Positions 22,329 to 30,318 of a stretch of 35,922 nt of DNA are shown piece after piece (the stretch's first letter is position 1; each line of letters starts with the position of its first letter). The DNA lies in the NCBI GenBank assembly GCA_017412055.1, contig JAFQOW010000036.1:1-35922 (forward strand), read 5' to 3'. Both the position numbers and the translations under genes were made by a program. The notes under the pieces were generated by a model. It searched no databases, was not told where the DNA came from, and saw only the letters and a list, made by a program, of their open reading frames with translations. This stretch comes from Lachnospiraceae bacterium (GTDB lineage: Bacteria > Bacillota > Clostridia > Lachnospirales > Lachnospiraceae).

Positions 22329-24452
22329 ATGAAGGGTAAATTAAAGAATTATTTTTTTGACATAATCGAGACAAGAAGTAAAAAGATGACAGCAGTTGCG
22401 TTATTTTTATCAGCGTTTTTTAGTAATATAATTGTTGAGATATTTAACTCAAGATCAGTGGTAAAAGGAGCTATCTATTTATTTAGAGACCCGTTTTCAT
22501 TTCTGATTAATTTTTCAATTATATTATTTACATTGTCATTTTGTCTTTTGCTAAAGAGACGATTGGCATACATATTAACTGTTACTACAGTATGGTTAGG
22601 CTTAGGTGTGACAAATTTTGTTATCACATCTAAGAGAGTAACACCATTTTCAGCTACAGATTTGAAGCTTTTAGATTCTATTGATGACATTATAGGAAAG
22701 TATTTAAATTCCTTTGAGCTTGTATTGATTATTATTTCTGTGGTTGCTGTAGCAGCTATCGTTGTAATAATATGGATTAAGTTTCCAAAATACGCAGATA
22801 AGATTAAACTTGGAAAAAATATATTATTTGTAGCTATTACAGGTATAGTTATGGCTATCATTATAAAAATAGGCTTTGTCAGTGGTGCAGTTTCTCAAAA
22901 ATTCCCAAATATGACAATTGCTTATGAGGATTATGGTTTTCCGTATTGCTTTGTATGCAGCTTGCTTTATAAAGGTGTAGAAGAGCCTTCTGAGTATTCA
23001 GAAGCAGCAGTAGACGAAGTGATGTCGTATCTAGATAATATGTCCACAGTCAATGAGGATAAGTTAAAAACTCCAAATATTGTTTTCTTACAGTTAGAGT
23101 CATTCTTTGATGTAAGCAAGATGAAGGATTTAGAGTTGTCATCAGATGCAACTCCTATATTTAATCAGTTAAAGGATAAATATCCTTCAGGATACCTTAC
23201 TGTAAACAATGTGGGATATGGTACAGCAAATACAGAATTTGAGATAATGACAGGACTTAATCTTGATAATTTTGGTCCGGGAGAATTTCCGTATAAGACT
23301 ATTCTTAAGACTAAGACTTGTGAATCTACAGCATATATATTAAAAGAGTATGGATATACTACTCATGCAATTCACAATAATACAGCCACCTTCTATGGCA
23401 GAAGAAATGTATTTAAAAAATTAGGATATGATTCCTTTACATCTGTTGAATATATGAATCCTAAGTCATATACTGTCACAGATTGGGTTAAGGATGATGT
23501 ATTAACTGAAGAGATTATGAAGGTTCTTACATCTACAGAGGAACATGATTATATATATACAATCTCAGTTCAGGGACATGGTGACTATCCTAAGGAAAGC
23601 GTTCTTGAAAATCCGGTGATTAAGGTGACAGATGGATACGATTCCCAGGAAGAGATGTATATGTGGGAATATTATGTGAATATGATATATGAAATGGACG
23701 TTTTTGTAGGAGAACTTATAAAAGAGCTTGAGAAGTTTGATGAGGAAACAGTGCTTGTAATGTATGGAGACCATTTACCAAGTCTTAATATTAAAGAAAA
23801 AAATCTTGAGAATGGTGATTTGTACGAGACAGAATATATCGTATGGAGCAACTTTGACTTAGATATGCCAGATAAAGATTTAGAGACATATCAGTTGAGC
23901 TCTAGAGTATTGCAGTATCTTAATATTGATGGCGGATTAATTAACAAGTATCATCAGGCATGTAAAAATAAGGATGATTATTTAAGTAAGCTTCATTTAT
24001 TAACATATGACATATTATATGGAAATATGTATGCATATGATGGTATTAATCCATATGTAGAAATTGATATGAAGCTTGGAACATATGATGCTTATGTGGA
24101 TAATGTAAGACCAGCTACATTGACAGAAGTGTTAACTGTAAAACCAGACTTTGAAGAAATAGATAATAATACAGAGGATGATGTAGCAGATAATACATTA
24201 ACAGAAGAATTAAAGTCTTGGTATGCTGTAGAGGGTAATTATTTTACAGAGTGTAGCCATGTGTTTATAAATGGAAGTGAGTACGAAACATACTTTGTAG
24301 ATGAAAAAACTTTACTTATAGACGTTGATGAATTAGAATCACTGTCTGTTATAACAGTCTCACAGAAGAGTAATTCCACAATACTTACTACCTCAGAGCC
24401 ATTCACATATTTTTCCGTGGATGATATTTCAGAAGAAACAGAAACAGAATAA
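22329..24452 (+). CDS. LTA synthase family membrane sulfatase-like protein
   Basis: 707 residues. The N-terminal half has about five membrane segments (from about residue 20 to 190), then an extracellular sulfatase/alkaline-phosphatase-type domain. Features: metal Glu in VFLQLESFFD, presumed nucleophile Thr299 in GYGTANTEFEIMTG (matches the position of Thr300 in S. aureus LtaS), YGRRNVFKKLGYD, SVQGHGDYP, and YGDHLPSL. LtaS enzymes transfer glycerol-phosphate from phosphatidylglycerol to a growing polymer; relatives add phospho-groups to other glycans, so the exact product is open. After the catalytic domain comes a about 120-residue tail (from about residue 585) that ordinary LtaS lacks. A stem-loop spanning the end of this unit and the next gene's start follows. 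Confidence 0.9.
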   Translation: MKGKLKNYFFDIIETRSKKMTAVALFLSAFFSNIIVEIFNSRSVVKGAIYLFRDPFSFLINFSIILFTLSFCLLLKRRLAYILTVTTVWLGLGVTNFVITSKRVTPFSATDLKLLDSIDDIIGKYLNSFELVLIIISVVAVAAIVVIIWIKFPKYADKIKLGKNILFVAITGIVMAIIIKIGFVSGAVSQKFPNMTIAYEDYGFPYCFVCSLLYKGVEEPSEYSEAAVDEVMSYLDNMSTVNEDKLKTPNIVFLQLESFFDVSKMKDLELSSDATPIFNQLKDKYPSGYLTVNNVGYGTANTEFEIMTGLNLDNFGPGEFPYKTILKTKTCESTAYILKEYGYTTHAIHNNTATFYGRRNVFKKLGYDSFTSVEYMNPKSYTVTDWVKDDVLTEEIMKVLTSTEEHDYIYTISVQGHGDYPKESVLENPVIKVTDGYDSQEEMYMWEYYVNMIYEMDVFVGELIKELEKFDEETVLVMYGDHLPSLNIKEKNLENGDLYETEYIVWSNFDLDMPDKDLETYQLSSRVLQYLNIDGGLINKYHQACKNKDDYLSKLHLLTYDILYGNMYAYDGINPYVEIDMKLGTYDAYVDNVRPATLTEVLTVKPDFEEIDNNTEDDVADNTLTEELKSWYAVEGNYFTECSHVFINGSEYETYFVDEKTLLIDVDELESLSVITVSQKSNSTILTTSEPFTYFSVDDISEETETE

Positions 24453-24462
24453 GTCATAAAAT

Positions 24463-24532
24463 AAAAAAAGAACCATATAATTTATAAAAGATAAGAATGA
24501 GGCTTTTATGAATTATATAAGGTTCTTTTTTT
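24463..24532 (+). terminator. Long stem-loop terminator that overlaps the start of the next gene
   Basis: The left arm (24463-24490, A7-GAACC-ATATAATTTATAAAAG) pairs with the right arm (24503-24532, CTTTTATGAATTATATAA-GGTTC-T7) over about 28 bp with a 2-nt bulge; the loop is 24491-24502. The right arm contains the ATG (24508) and first eight codons of the downstream carboxypeptidase gene, and the likely ribosome-binding GAGG lies in the loop. The T-run encodes Phe codons. Confidence 0.75.
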
Positions 24533-25749
24533 GTGGCTTAAGAAAAAATATAATAGGTGCAATTCTTGTAGTTACACTGATGTGCGCTAATATTTCAGGA
24601 ATCAGCGCAAAAGCAAGTACTGAGGAAAATGACAAGGAAACAATAGTAAAAGAAGTTAATGGGGCAGAAATGCAACTTTCATGTAAAAGCTGTGTACTTA
24701 TGGAGGCATCTACAGGAACTGTTATATATGATAAAGCTAAGGATGAAAGATTGAGTCCAGCCAGCATAACAAAGATAATGACGCTTCTTCTTATATTTGA
24801 CGAAATAGAGAAAGGGAATATAACTATGGATGAGGAAGTAGTAACCTCGGCATATGCAAAATCTATGGGTGGTTCACAAGTGTTTTTAGAAGAAGGCGAA
24901 AAACAAAGTGTGGAAACTTTGATTAAATGTATTGTTGTGGCTTCTGGAAATGATGCATGTGTAGCTATGGCAGAGCATATAGCAGGCAGCGAGGGGGAAT
25001 TTGTCACAAGGATGAATGAAAAAGCAAAAGAATTAGGTATGTTAAATACTAATTTTGAAGATTGCTGTGGCTTGACAGATTCTGATAATCATTATACTTC
25101 TGCATATGATGTGGCGATTATGTCCAGAGAGCTTATAACTAAATATCCTGAAATACATAATTATTCAACTATATGGATGGAAAATATAACTCACGTAACA
25201 AGAAAAGGTGAAAGCGAATTTGGATTAGCTAATACCAATAAGCTTTTAAAACAATACCCGTATGCAAATGGTTTAAAGACAGGTTCAACGAGCAAGGCAA
25301 AATATTGTGTAGCAGCTACTGCAAAAAAAGATAATATAGACTTAATTGCAGTGGTTATGGCCGCACAAGATTATAAAGTGAGATTTAAAGAGGCAGAATC
25401 CCTTCTTAAGTATGGATATAGTGTTTGTAAGTTATATAAGGATGAGAATAGTGATTTGATTAAATATATTAAAGTAAAGGGTGGTGTAAGTGAGAAGGTC
25501 AGGATTATGCCGAAGGCGATATTTAGTTATGTATCCACTAATGAGGAAAATTTTGATAATGTTAAAAAGAATGTTATTTTTAATAAGAAAATGGTGGCGC
25601 CATTAAACAAAGGCGACACCATAGGTAAAATAGAATATTATATAGGTGACAAGCATATAGGAAATGTAGATATAATAACATGTGAAAAAATTGAAAAAGC
25701 AAGTTATTTTAATACATTAAAAAAATTATTTATTAAATATCTTCTTTAA
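24508..25749 (+). CDS. D-alanyl-D-alanine carboxypeptidase (PBP5/DacF-like), paralogue 1
   Basis: 413 residues. Trims the terminal D-Ala of peptidoglycan stem peptides outside the membrane. An N-terminal hydrophobic segment acts as signal peptide (IIGAILVVTLMCANISGISAKA). The S11 peptidase motifs are all present: SxxK as SITK with Ser86 and Lys89, SxN as SGND, KTG as KTGST. The C-terminal PBP5_C-like domain follows (IKVKGGVSEKVRIMPK), and the end (FNTLKKLFIKYLL) could be an amphipathic membrane anchor. The start codon is inside the long hairpin described separately. The end is only 6 bp from the convergent minus-strand lipoprotein gene with no terminator between. A paralogue lies 3 kb downstream, beyond scpAB. 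Confidence 0.93.
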   Translation: MNYIRFFFCGLRKNIIGAILVVTLMCANISGISAKASTEENDKETIVKEVNGAEMQLSCKSCVLMEASTGTVIYDKAKDERLSPASITKIMTLLLIFDEIEKGNITMDEEVVTSAYAKSMGGSQVFLEEGEKQSVETLIKCIVVASGNDACVAMAEHIAGSEGEFVTRMNEKAKELGMLNTNFEDCCGLTDSDNHYTSAYDVAIMSRELITKYPEIHNYSTIWMENITHVTRKGESEFGLANTNKLLKQYPYANGLKTGSTSKAKYCVAATAKKDNIDLIAVVMAAQDYKVRFKEAESLLKYGYSVCKLYKDENSDLIKYIKVKGGVSEKVRIMPKAIFSYVSTNEENFDNVKKNVIFNKKMVAPLNKGDTIGKIEYYIGDKHIGNVDIITCEKIEKASYFNTLKKLFIKYLL

Positions 25750-25755
25750 AAATAA

Positions 25756-26394
25756 TTATAAGTCTAGAGTATCAATATAGAGATAATCAAGATACATTTG
25801 ACCGTCATAATAATAAGTTATATAAAAATCAATATCGCTGTCAGTTGTTTCTGAGCCATTTTCATCTCTATAGGTTATACTGAAATTTGAAGTGACTACA
25901 AATCCATAATCTGGAGTGATATCGACTTTTACATTGCGATTATAAAAGTCAGAAAAATCGGCTAATTCATCATCACTTAGAGGTTCACATTGAAGAAATT
26001 CATTGCTCATAGTGAAGTCCTCGCCGTAAATCTGCATATATAAATCATAGAGCATTGCTGCATAATCAGATGAGGTTTCTTTTTTTGCGGATTTAACGCA
26101 AAAATCAAGAACCTCGTCTGGATAAACCATATTAAAAAATTCAGAATTTCCTGTAGAACATATATTGTCATAATGCTTTACAGGAGCCAATAACTCATCT
26201 TTTGAGATAGTAGTACCATCATCAAAGGTATATGCAATAGTGGAATCTATAGAAGTGGTTTTATCGGACATAGTAGAGGATGAAGTATGGTTTGTAGCTC
26301 CAGTTTCTGTGCTTTCCTTTGAGCAGGAACATAGACAGCAAAGAGATGCTAAAATTATGAGTGATATTTTAAGTTTATGTTTATTTAAATTCAT
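25756..26394 (-). CDS. Lipoprotein of unknown function
   Basis: 212 residues. The N-terminus has Lys residues, a hydrophobic core and a Cys-rich lipobox (SLCCLCSC), so lipidation near residue 24-26 is likely; several Cys make the exact site uncertain. A Ser/Thr-rich linker (TGATNHTSSSTMSDKTTS) follows, then an acidic domain, rich in Tyr and Asp, without a fold I recognise. It starts 2 bp after the stop of the metallophosphoesterase gene on the same strand, so they form an operon. It converges with the carboxypeptidase gene with only 6 bp between the stops. Confidence 0.8.
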   Translation of the reverse strand: MNLNKHKLKISLIILASLCCLCSCSKESTETGATNHTSSSTMSDKTTSIDSTIAYTFDDGTTISKDELLAPVKHYDNICSTGNSEFFNMVYPDEVLDFCVKSAKKETSSDYAAMLYDLYMQIYGEDFTMSNEFLQCEPLSDDELADFSDFYNRNVKVDITPDYGFVVTSNFSITYRDENGSETTDSDIDFYITYYYDGQMYLDYLYIDTLDL

Positions 26395-26396
26395 AT

Positions 26397-27290
26397 TTAT
26401 TGTCCTTTCGGTTTGAATTTGATAATCATTAATTCAGGTTTATTAAATAATCTAAATTTAATGGTGTGAGCACCTAAACCACGGGATAAAAGCATAGTGG
26501 ATTTATTTTCTTTATCCTTATATACACCTGCTGAATACTTTGGAAATAATCTGAAGTTGGAGCCGATGAGACCGCCTATAATTGGCAATCTTACAAAGCC
26601 GCCATGATTATGTCCTGATAAAACATATTCAGCACCCCATTTGGCACACGCTGGAAATGAGTCGGGATTATGGGAGATAACTATAGGAATAGAATGTTTG
26701 TGTTCTGGAGACTCTCCTAATTTATCTTTTACATAATTTTCATCAACAGCTTTTAATTTTTTCTTTGAATAATATTCAGGCTCGATTTCTAATCCATATA
26801 TACAAAAGCGAGTACCTTTTATAGTTACATATTCATGCTTATTTGCTAATATATGCAAATTTTTATTTTCAATACTATAGAGATAGTTTTTATATTCAAC
26901 TTTTATATCGTCATATATTCTGGATTTAGTCTCATGATTACCCATTCCATAATAAACAGTATATTTTTTACATAATTTTTTTAATAGATGCTCAGCGTTA
27001 ATGCGAGCGTCACTATCAGTTTTCATATGCTTATATTTATCAATAATCATATCTCCACCAATAATTATAGCATCAGGCTTGATTTCATCAATAGTGCGAA
27101 GTAATCTTTCATTATCATTGCCAAAGGATACACCATGTAGGTCTGAAAAAAATAAAATTACAGGAGAAGAATCGCTGGCAAGCTCATGCAATATGTTGAT
27201 TTTTGTAATATCTATAACCCTTCGTTCGTACATAGAACGAAAGAAGCAGGCGTACATAAGTAAAATAATTATTGCGATAAAGTAAATCAT
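26397..27290 (-). CDS. Membrane-anchored metallophosphoesterase
   Basis: 297 residues. An N-terminal hydrophobic segment (IYFIAIIILLMYACFF) anchors the protein. The calcineurin-like metal motifs follow in order: SDLHG (DxH), GGDMIID (GDxxxD), GNHET (GNHE), ISHNPDS (H) and SGHNHGG (GHxH). This is the pattern of YkuE/YaeI-type metallophosphoesterases, some of which act on cell-envelope or lipid phosphates. The substrate cannot be read from sequence. GGAGG is just upstream of ATG on the minus strand. Divergent from scpA across a 190-bp gap that contains a short palindrome related to the large element. Confidence 0.92.
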   Translation of the reverse strand: MIYFIAIIILLMYACFFRSMYERRVIDITKINILHELASDSSPVILFFSDLHGVSFGNDNERLLRTIDEIKPDAIIIGGDMIIDKYKHMKTDSDARINAEHLLKKLCKKYTVYYGMGNHETKSRIYDDIKVEYKNYLYSIENKNLHILANKHEYVTIKGTRFCIYGLEIEPEYYSKKKLKAVDENYVKDKLGESPEHKHSIPIVISHNPDSFPACAKWGAEYVLSGHNHGGFVRLPIIGGLIGSNFRLFPKYSAGVYKDKENKSTMLLSRGLGAHTIKFRLFNKPELMIIKFKPKGQ

Positions 27291-27357
27291 AAATCCTCCG
27301 TAACAAATATACTTGTAAGCTAAGTTTAACAGATTGAAGAATGAATAACAAGATAAA

Positions 27358-27397
27358 CTTCAATTCACAAATTATGTATATGCTTTGTGAATTGAAG
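27358..27397. repeat. 40-bp palindrome made of the two tips of the large foldback element
   Basis: CTTCAATTCACAAA (27358-27371) pairs perfectly with TTTGTGAATTGAAG (27384-27397). Positions 27370-27394 match the rightmost 26 bp of the large element (5234-5259) with a single-base gap, and 27361-27371 match its leftmost 11 bp. It looks like an internal-deletion product or excision scar of that element. It lies between divergent promoters of the metallophosphoesterase and scpA genes. Confidence 0.7.
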
Positions 27398-27413
27398 AAG
27401 ATAAATGTGATAC

Positions 27414-27442
27414 TTTACAAAATGTGATTTTTTATGTAAAAT
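27414..27442 (+). promoter_or_regulatory. Promoter of scpAB
   Basis: TTTACA (27414-27419), 17-nt spacer, TAAAAT (27437-27442). It lies 16 bp after the 40-bp palindrome. Leader about 30 nt. Confidence 0.6.
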
Positions 27443-27480
27443 ACTTGTCGTTGAGATATATAAGTTTATGGGAGAAAATT

Positions 27481-28224
27481 ATGGGTATTCCAGTAAAATT
27501 GCAGGTGTTTGAAGGGCCATTGGACCTTTTGCTACATCTGATAGATAAGAATAAAGTTAATATATATGATATTCCTATAGCTATGATTACAGACCAGTAT
27601 CTTGAGTATGTAAATGCAATGGATAGACAAGATTTGAATGTGGTGAGCGAGTTCCTTGTTATGGCAGCAACTCTTATTGATATTAAATCAAAGATGCTCC
27701 TGCCAAAGCAGGTTAACGAAGAGGGTGAGGAAGAAGATCCAAGAGATGAACTTGTAAGACAGCTTCTTGAATATAAGATGTACAAGTATATGTCTCTAGA
27801 GCTTAGAGATAGAGAATTGGATGCAGGACGTGCTATGTATAAAAAGCCTACTGTGCCAGAGGAAGTACTACAGTATGAAGCACCAGTTGATTTGGATAAG
27901 CTTTTAGAGGATGTGACTCTAGGTAAGCTTAATGATATATTTAAGCAGGTTATGCAAAGGGTTGAAGATAAGGTCGATCCTATTAGAAGTAAGTTTGGTA
28001 AAATTGAGAAGGAAGAAGTTAATCTTCCAGAAAAGATGGAATACGTTAAGGAATATGCTAGAAATAATAAGCATTTTAGTTTTAAGGATTTACTGCTACA
28101 GCAGACAGGTAAGATGCAGGTAATAGTTACATTTTTAGCTATTCTTGAGCTTATGAAGATAGGATTTATTAATATTGTTCAGGAAGAAATTTTTGATGAT
28201 ATACTTATAGATTTAGCGGAATAA
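27481..28224 (+). CDS. scpA: Segregation and condensation protein A (kleisin subunit of SMC complex)
   Basis: 247 residues. ScpA bridges the SMC heads and, with ScpB, is needed for chromosome compaction and segregation. Typical start MGIPVKLQVFEGPLDLLLHLI, followed by KNKVNIYDIPIAMITDQYLEY and FLVMAATLIDIKSKMLLPK, with an acidic linker (EEGEEEDPRDELV), and a C-terminal winged-helix (FLAILELMKIGFINIVQEE). ATG at 27481 has GGGAG upstream. An ORF extension to 27424 would start inside the promoter and is rejected. scpB follows after a 25-bp gap. Confidence 0.97.
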   Translation: MGIPVKLQVFEGPLDLLLHLIDKNKVNIYDIPIAMITDQYLEYVNAMDRQDLNVVSEFLVMAATLIDIKSKMLLPKQVNEEGEEEDPRDELVRQLLEYKMYKYMSLELRDRELDAGRAMYKKPTVPEEVLQYEAPVDLDKLLEDVTLGKLNDIFKQVMQRVEDKVDPIRSKFGKIEKEEVNLPEKMEYVKEYARNNKHFSFKDLLLQQTGKMQVIVTFLAILELMKIGFINIVQEEIFDDILIDLAE

Positions 28225-28249
28225 AGAAAGGTTGTTTGTAAAGGACGGT

Positions 28250-28828
28250 ATGAACGAAGTGGAAATAAAGAAATATGAAGCAATAGTGGAGGCTATCTTA
28301 TTTACAATGGGAGATGCAGTAGAGGTTGATAAGATTGCTTATGCTATAGGTCACGATGTGGATACAACAAAAAAGCTTATAGCAAATCTTATAGATAAAT
28401 ATGAAGCAGAGGATAGGGGGGTTAATATTATTGCCCTTGAGGATTCCTATCAGATGTGCACAAAGACAGATATGTATGAGTACTTAATAAAGGTTGCAAG
28501 TCAGCCAAAGAAGCATGTGCTTACAGATGTATTGTTGGAAACGCTTTCGATAATTGCCTATAAGCAGCCGATTACTCGTATAGAGATAGAGAAGATAAGA
28601 GGCGTTAAGTGTGACCATGCAGTCAACAAGCTTATTGAGTATAATCTGGTGACAGAGGTGGGACGATTGGATGCGCCAGGTCGACCATTGCTTTTTGGTA
28701 CTACAGAAGATTTCTTAAGAAAATTTGGTGTAAAATCTATAGATGAGCTTCCAGAGATTAATAGTGATAAGGTGTCTGAGTTTGAAAGCGAAGCTGAAAA
28801 GGAAGTACAGCTTAAGTTAGATGTATAA
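28250..28828 (+). CDS. scpB: Segregation and condensation protein B
   Basis: 192 residues with tandem winged-helix domains: the IVEAILFTMGDAVEVDKIA first domain and the LSIIAYKQPITRIEIEKIRG second domain, which is the hallmark of ScpB, then VTEVGRLDAPGRPLLFGTTEDFLRKFG. ATG at 28250 is preceded by AAGGA at short spacing and gives the usual N-terminus; a TTG at 28232 is possible but has no room for a ribosome-binding site. Acts with ScpA and SMC. Confidence 0.95.
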   Translation: MNEVEIKKYEAIVEAILFTMGDAVEVDKIAYAIGHDVDTTKKLIANLIDKYEAEDRGVNIIALEDSYQMCTKTDMYEYLIKVASQPKKHVLTDVLLETLSIIAYKQPITRIEIEKIRGVKCDHAVNKLIEYNLVTEVGRLDAPGRPLLFGTTEDFLRKFGVKSIDELPEINSDKVSEFESEAEKEVQLKLDV

Positions 28829-28830
28829 TA

Positions 28831-28870
28831 AAAAACACATTCTCATAATATTATGTGAGGATGTGTTTTT
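28831..28870 (+). terminator. Terminator of scpAB
   Basis: AAAAACACAT-t-CTCA (28831-28845) pairs with TGAG-g-ATGTGTTTTT (28856-28870), followed by more T. It sits 16 bp before the start of the second carboxypeptidase gene, so that gene depends on read-through or a promoter within scpB. Confidence 0.85.
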
Positions 28871-28886
28871 TTGATGCAGAGGTATT

Positions 28887-30170
28887 ATGAGTAAAAGAAA
28901 AATACTTAAGTTTATATGTTTATGTATGGTTTATCTGTTAACTTGTACAACAGTATATGGGGAAAGGGAGCTAAAAACAACAGAGGATGAGTCACAGCTT
29001 AAGCTTAGTAAACAGCTATATGCTCAAGCAGCAGTTCTTATGGACGGAAGCACGGGAAAAGTGTTGTTTGAGAAAAATGGCGATGAAGTAAAAGCGATGG
29101 CAAGTACTACTAAGATAATGACCTGTATTATAGCTTTAGAGAATGGTGATTTGGACAGTGTGGTAAAGGTGAGTAAATATGCTGCATCTATGCCAGATGT
29201 ACAGCTTAATATAAAAGAAGGGGAAATGTATAGATTAAAGGATTTACTTTATTCACTTATGTTGGAATCACATAATGATTCTGCAGTTGCAATCGCTGAA
29301 CATATTGCTGGAAGCGTTGATAACTTTTGTGAGCTTATGAATAAAAAGGCTTTGGAGTTGGGGTGTATTAATACATATTTTATAACACCTAATGGTCTTG
29401 ATGGAGAAAAGGAGGTGGATGGAGTCCTTAAAAAGCATAGTACCACCGCAAGGGATTTAGCTATTATTATGAAATATTGTATTTTAAATGAACAATTTTT
29501 AGAGATTACAAGAACACCTAATCATACCTTTAAAAATATAATCCAAAATGATAAAGGAGAATATAGTAGTGGTAATATAACTAGAAATGCAATAAATAGA
29601 AATGCACTTCTTAAGACCATGGATGGGATAATTAGTGGTAAAACAGGATTTACTAATGATGCAGGATATTGCTATGTGTGTGCTTATGAAAATAACGGAA
29701 GAGTCTACATTGTCACTTTGCTTGGGTGCGGTTGGCCTAATAATAAGAATTATAAATGGGCTGATACTAAGAAATTAATTGAATATGGAAAAGAGACATT
29801 TGTATTAAAGGATTTCTTTGATAAGAGCATACAACTGCCACAGATTAAGGTTGCTGGAGGAATAACCTCAGAATATTATGATTTTGGAAAATATGGCTTG
29901 GGAAATGAAGAAGATATATATATAAACTCCTATATAGCTGCAGGAGAGGTTAAGTGTCTAGGTAAAGAGGGGGAGAGGATAAAACCTGTTATAAGTATAA
30001 GAAAAGAATTAAAAGCTCCTGTGAATAAAGGACAGGTGGTAGGGAAGATAACATATGTGCTGGATAAAGGTATTGAGAAAAGCTTTGATATATATGCAGG
30101 TGAAAGTATAGATAAAAAGGATTTTCAATGGTCCTTTGGTGTAATATTTAGAAGGTTTGTATTGCATTAG
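28887..30170 (+). CDS. D-alanyl-D-alanine carboxypeptidase (PBP5/DacF-like), paralogue 2
   Basis: 427 residues. N-terminal signal segment (ILKFICLCMVYLLTCTTVYG). All three S11 motifs are intact: STTK with Ser73 and Lys76, SHND, and KTGFT. The C-terminal PBP5_C-like part and the tail (FQWSFGVIFRRFVLH) resemble paralogue 1. Both paralogues share AIAEHIAGS-type stretches (AEHIAGSEGEF / AEHIAGSVDNF). In spore formers such pairs often divide between vegetative and sporulation-time roles (DacA, DacF, DacB), but nothing here decides it. The gene is preceded by the scpAB terminator and followed by the promoter of the biotin operon. GAGG precedes the ATG. Confidence 0.93.
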   Translation: MSKRKILKFICLCMVYLLTCTTVYGERELKTTEDESQLKLSKQLYAQAAVLMDGSTGKVLFEKNGDEVKAMASTTKIMTCIIALENGDLDSVVKVSKYAASMPDVQLNIKEGEMYRLKDLLYSLMLESHNDSAVAIAEHIAGSVDNFCELMNKKALELGCINTYFITPNGLDGEKEVDGVLKKHSTTARDLAIIMKYCILNEQFLEITRTPNHTFKNIIQNDKGEYSSGNITRNAINRNALLKTMDGIISGKTGFTNDAGYCYVCAYENNGRVYIVTLLGCGWPNNKNYKWADTKKLIEYGKETFVLKDFFDKSIQLPQIKVAGGITSEYYDFGKYGLGNEEDIYINSYIAAGEVKCLGKEGERIKPVISIRKELKAPVNKGQVVGKITYVLDKGIEKSFDIYAGESIDKKDFQWSFGVIFRRFVLH

Positions 30171-30197
30171 TAATTGGTTTGTAATGTCAAAATTAAC

Positions 30198-30226
30198 TTG
30201 AAAATTTATAAAAAAAGAAGTACAAT
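30198..30226 (+). promoter_or_regulatory. Promoter of the biotin-dependent carboxyltransferase/Na+-pump operon
   Basis: TTGAAA (30198-30203), 17-nt spacer, TACAAT (30221-30226), leaving a leader of about 85 nt before ATG at 30319. No riboswitch or BirA-type palindrome was recognised in the leader. Confidence 0.65.
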
Positions 30227-30318
30227 TATAATTGGATAAGATTAGTTTTGTGAAAATGTTATCTGTATTTCTATTGAATTAAACTAAATAAAAGCAAAAT
30301 ACATTAGGAGGTCATGCG

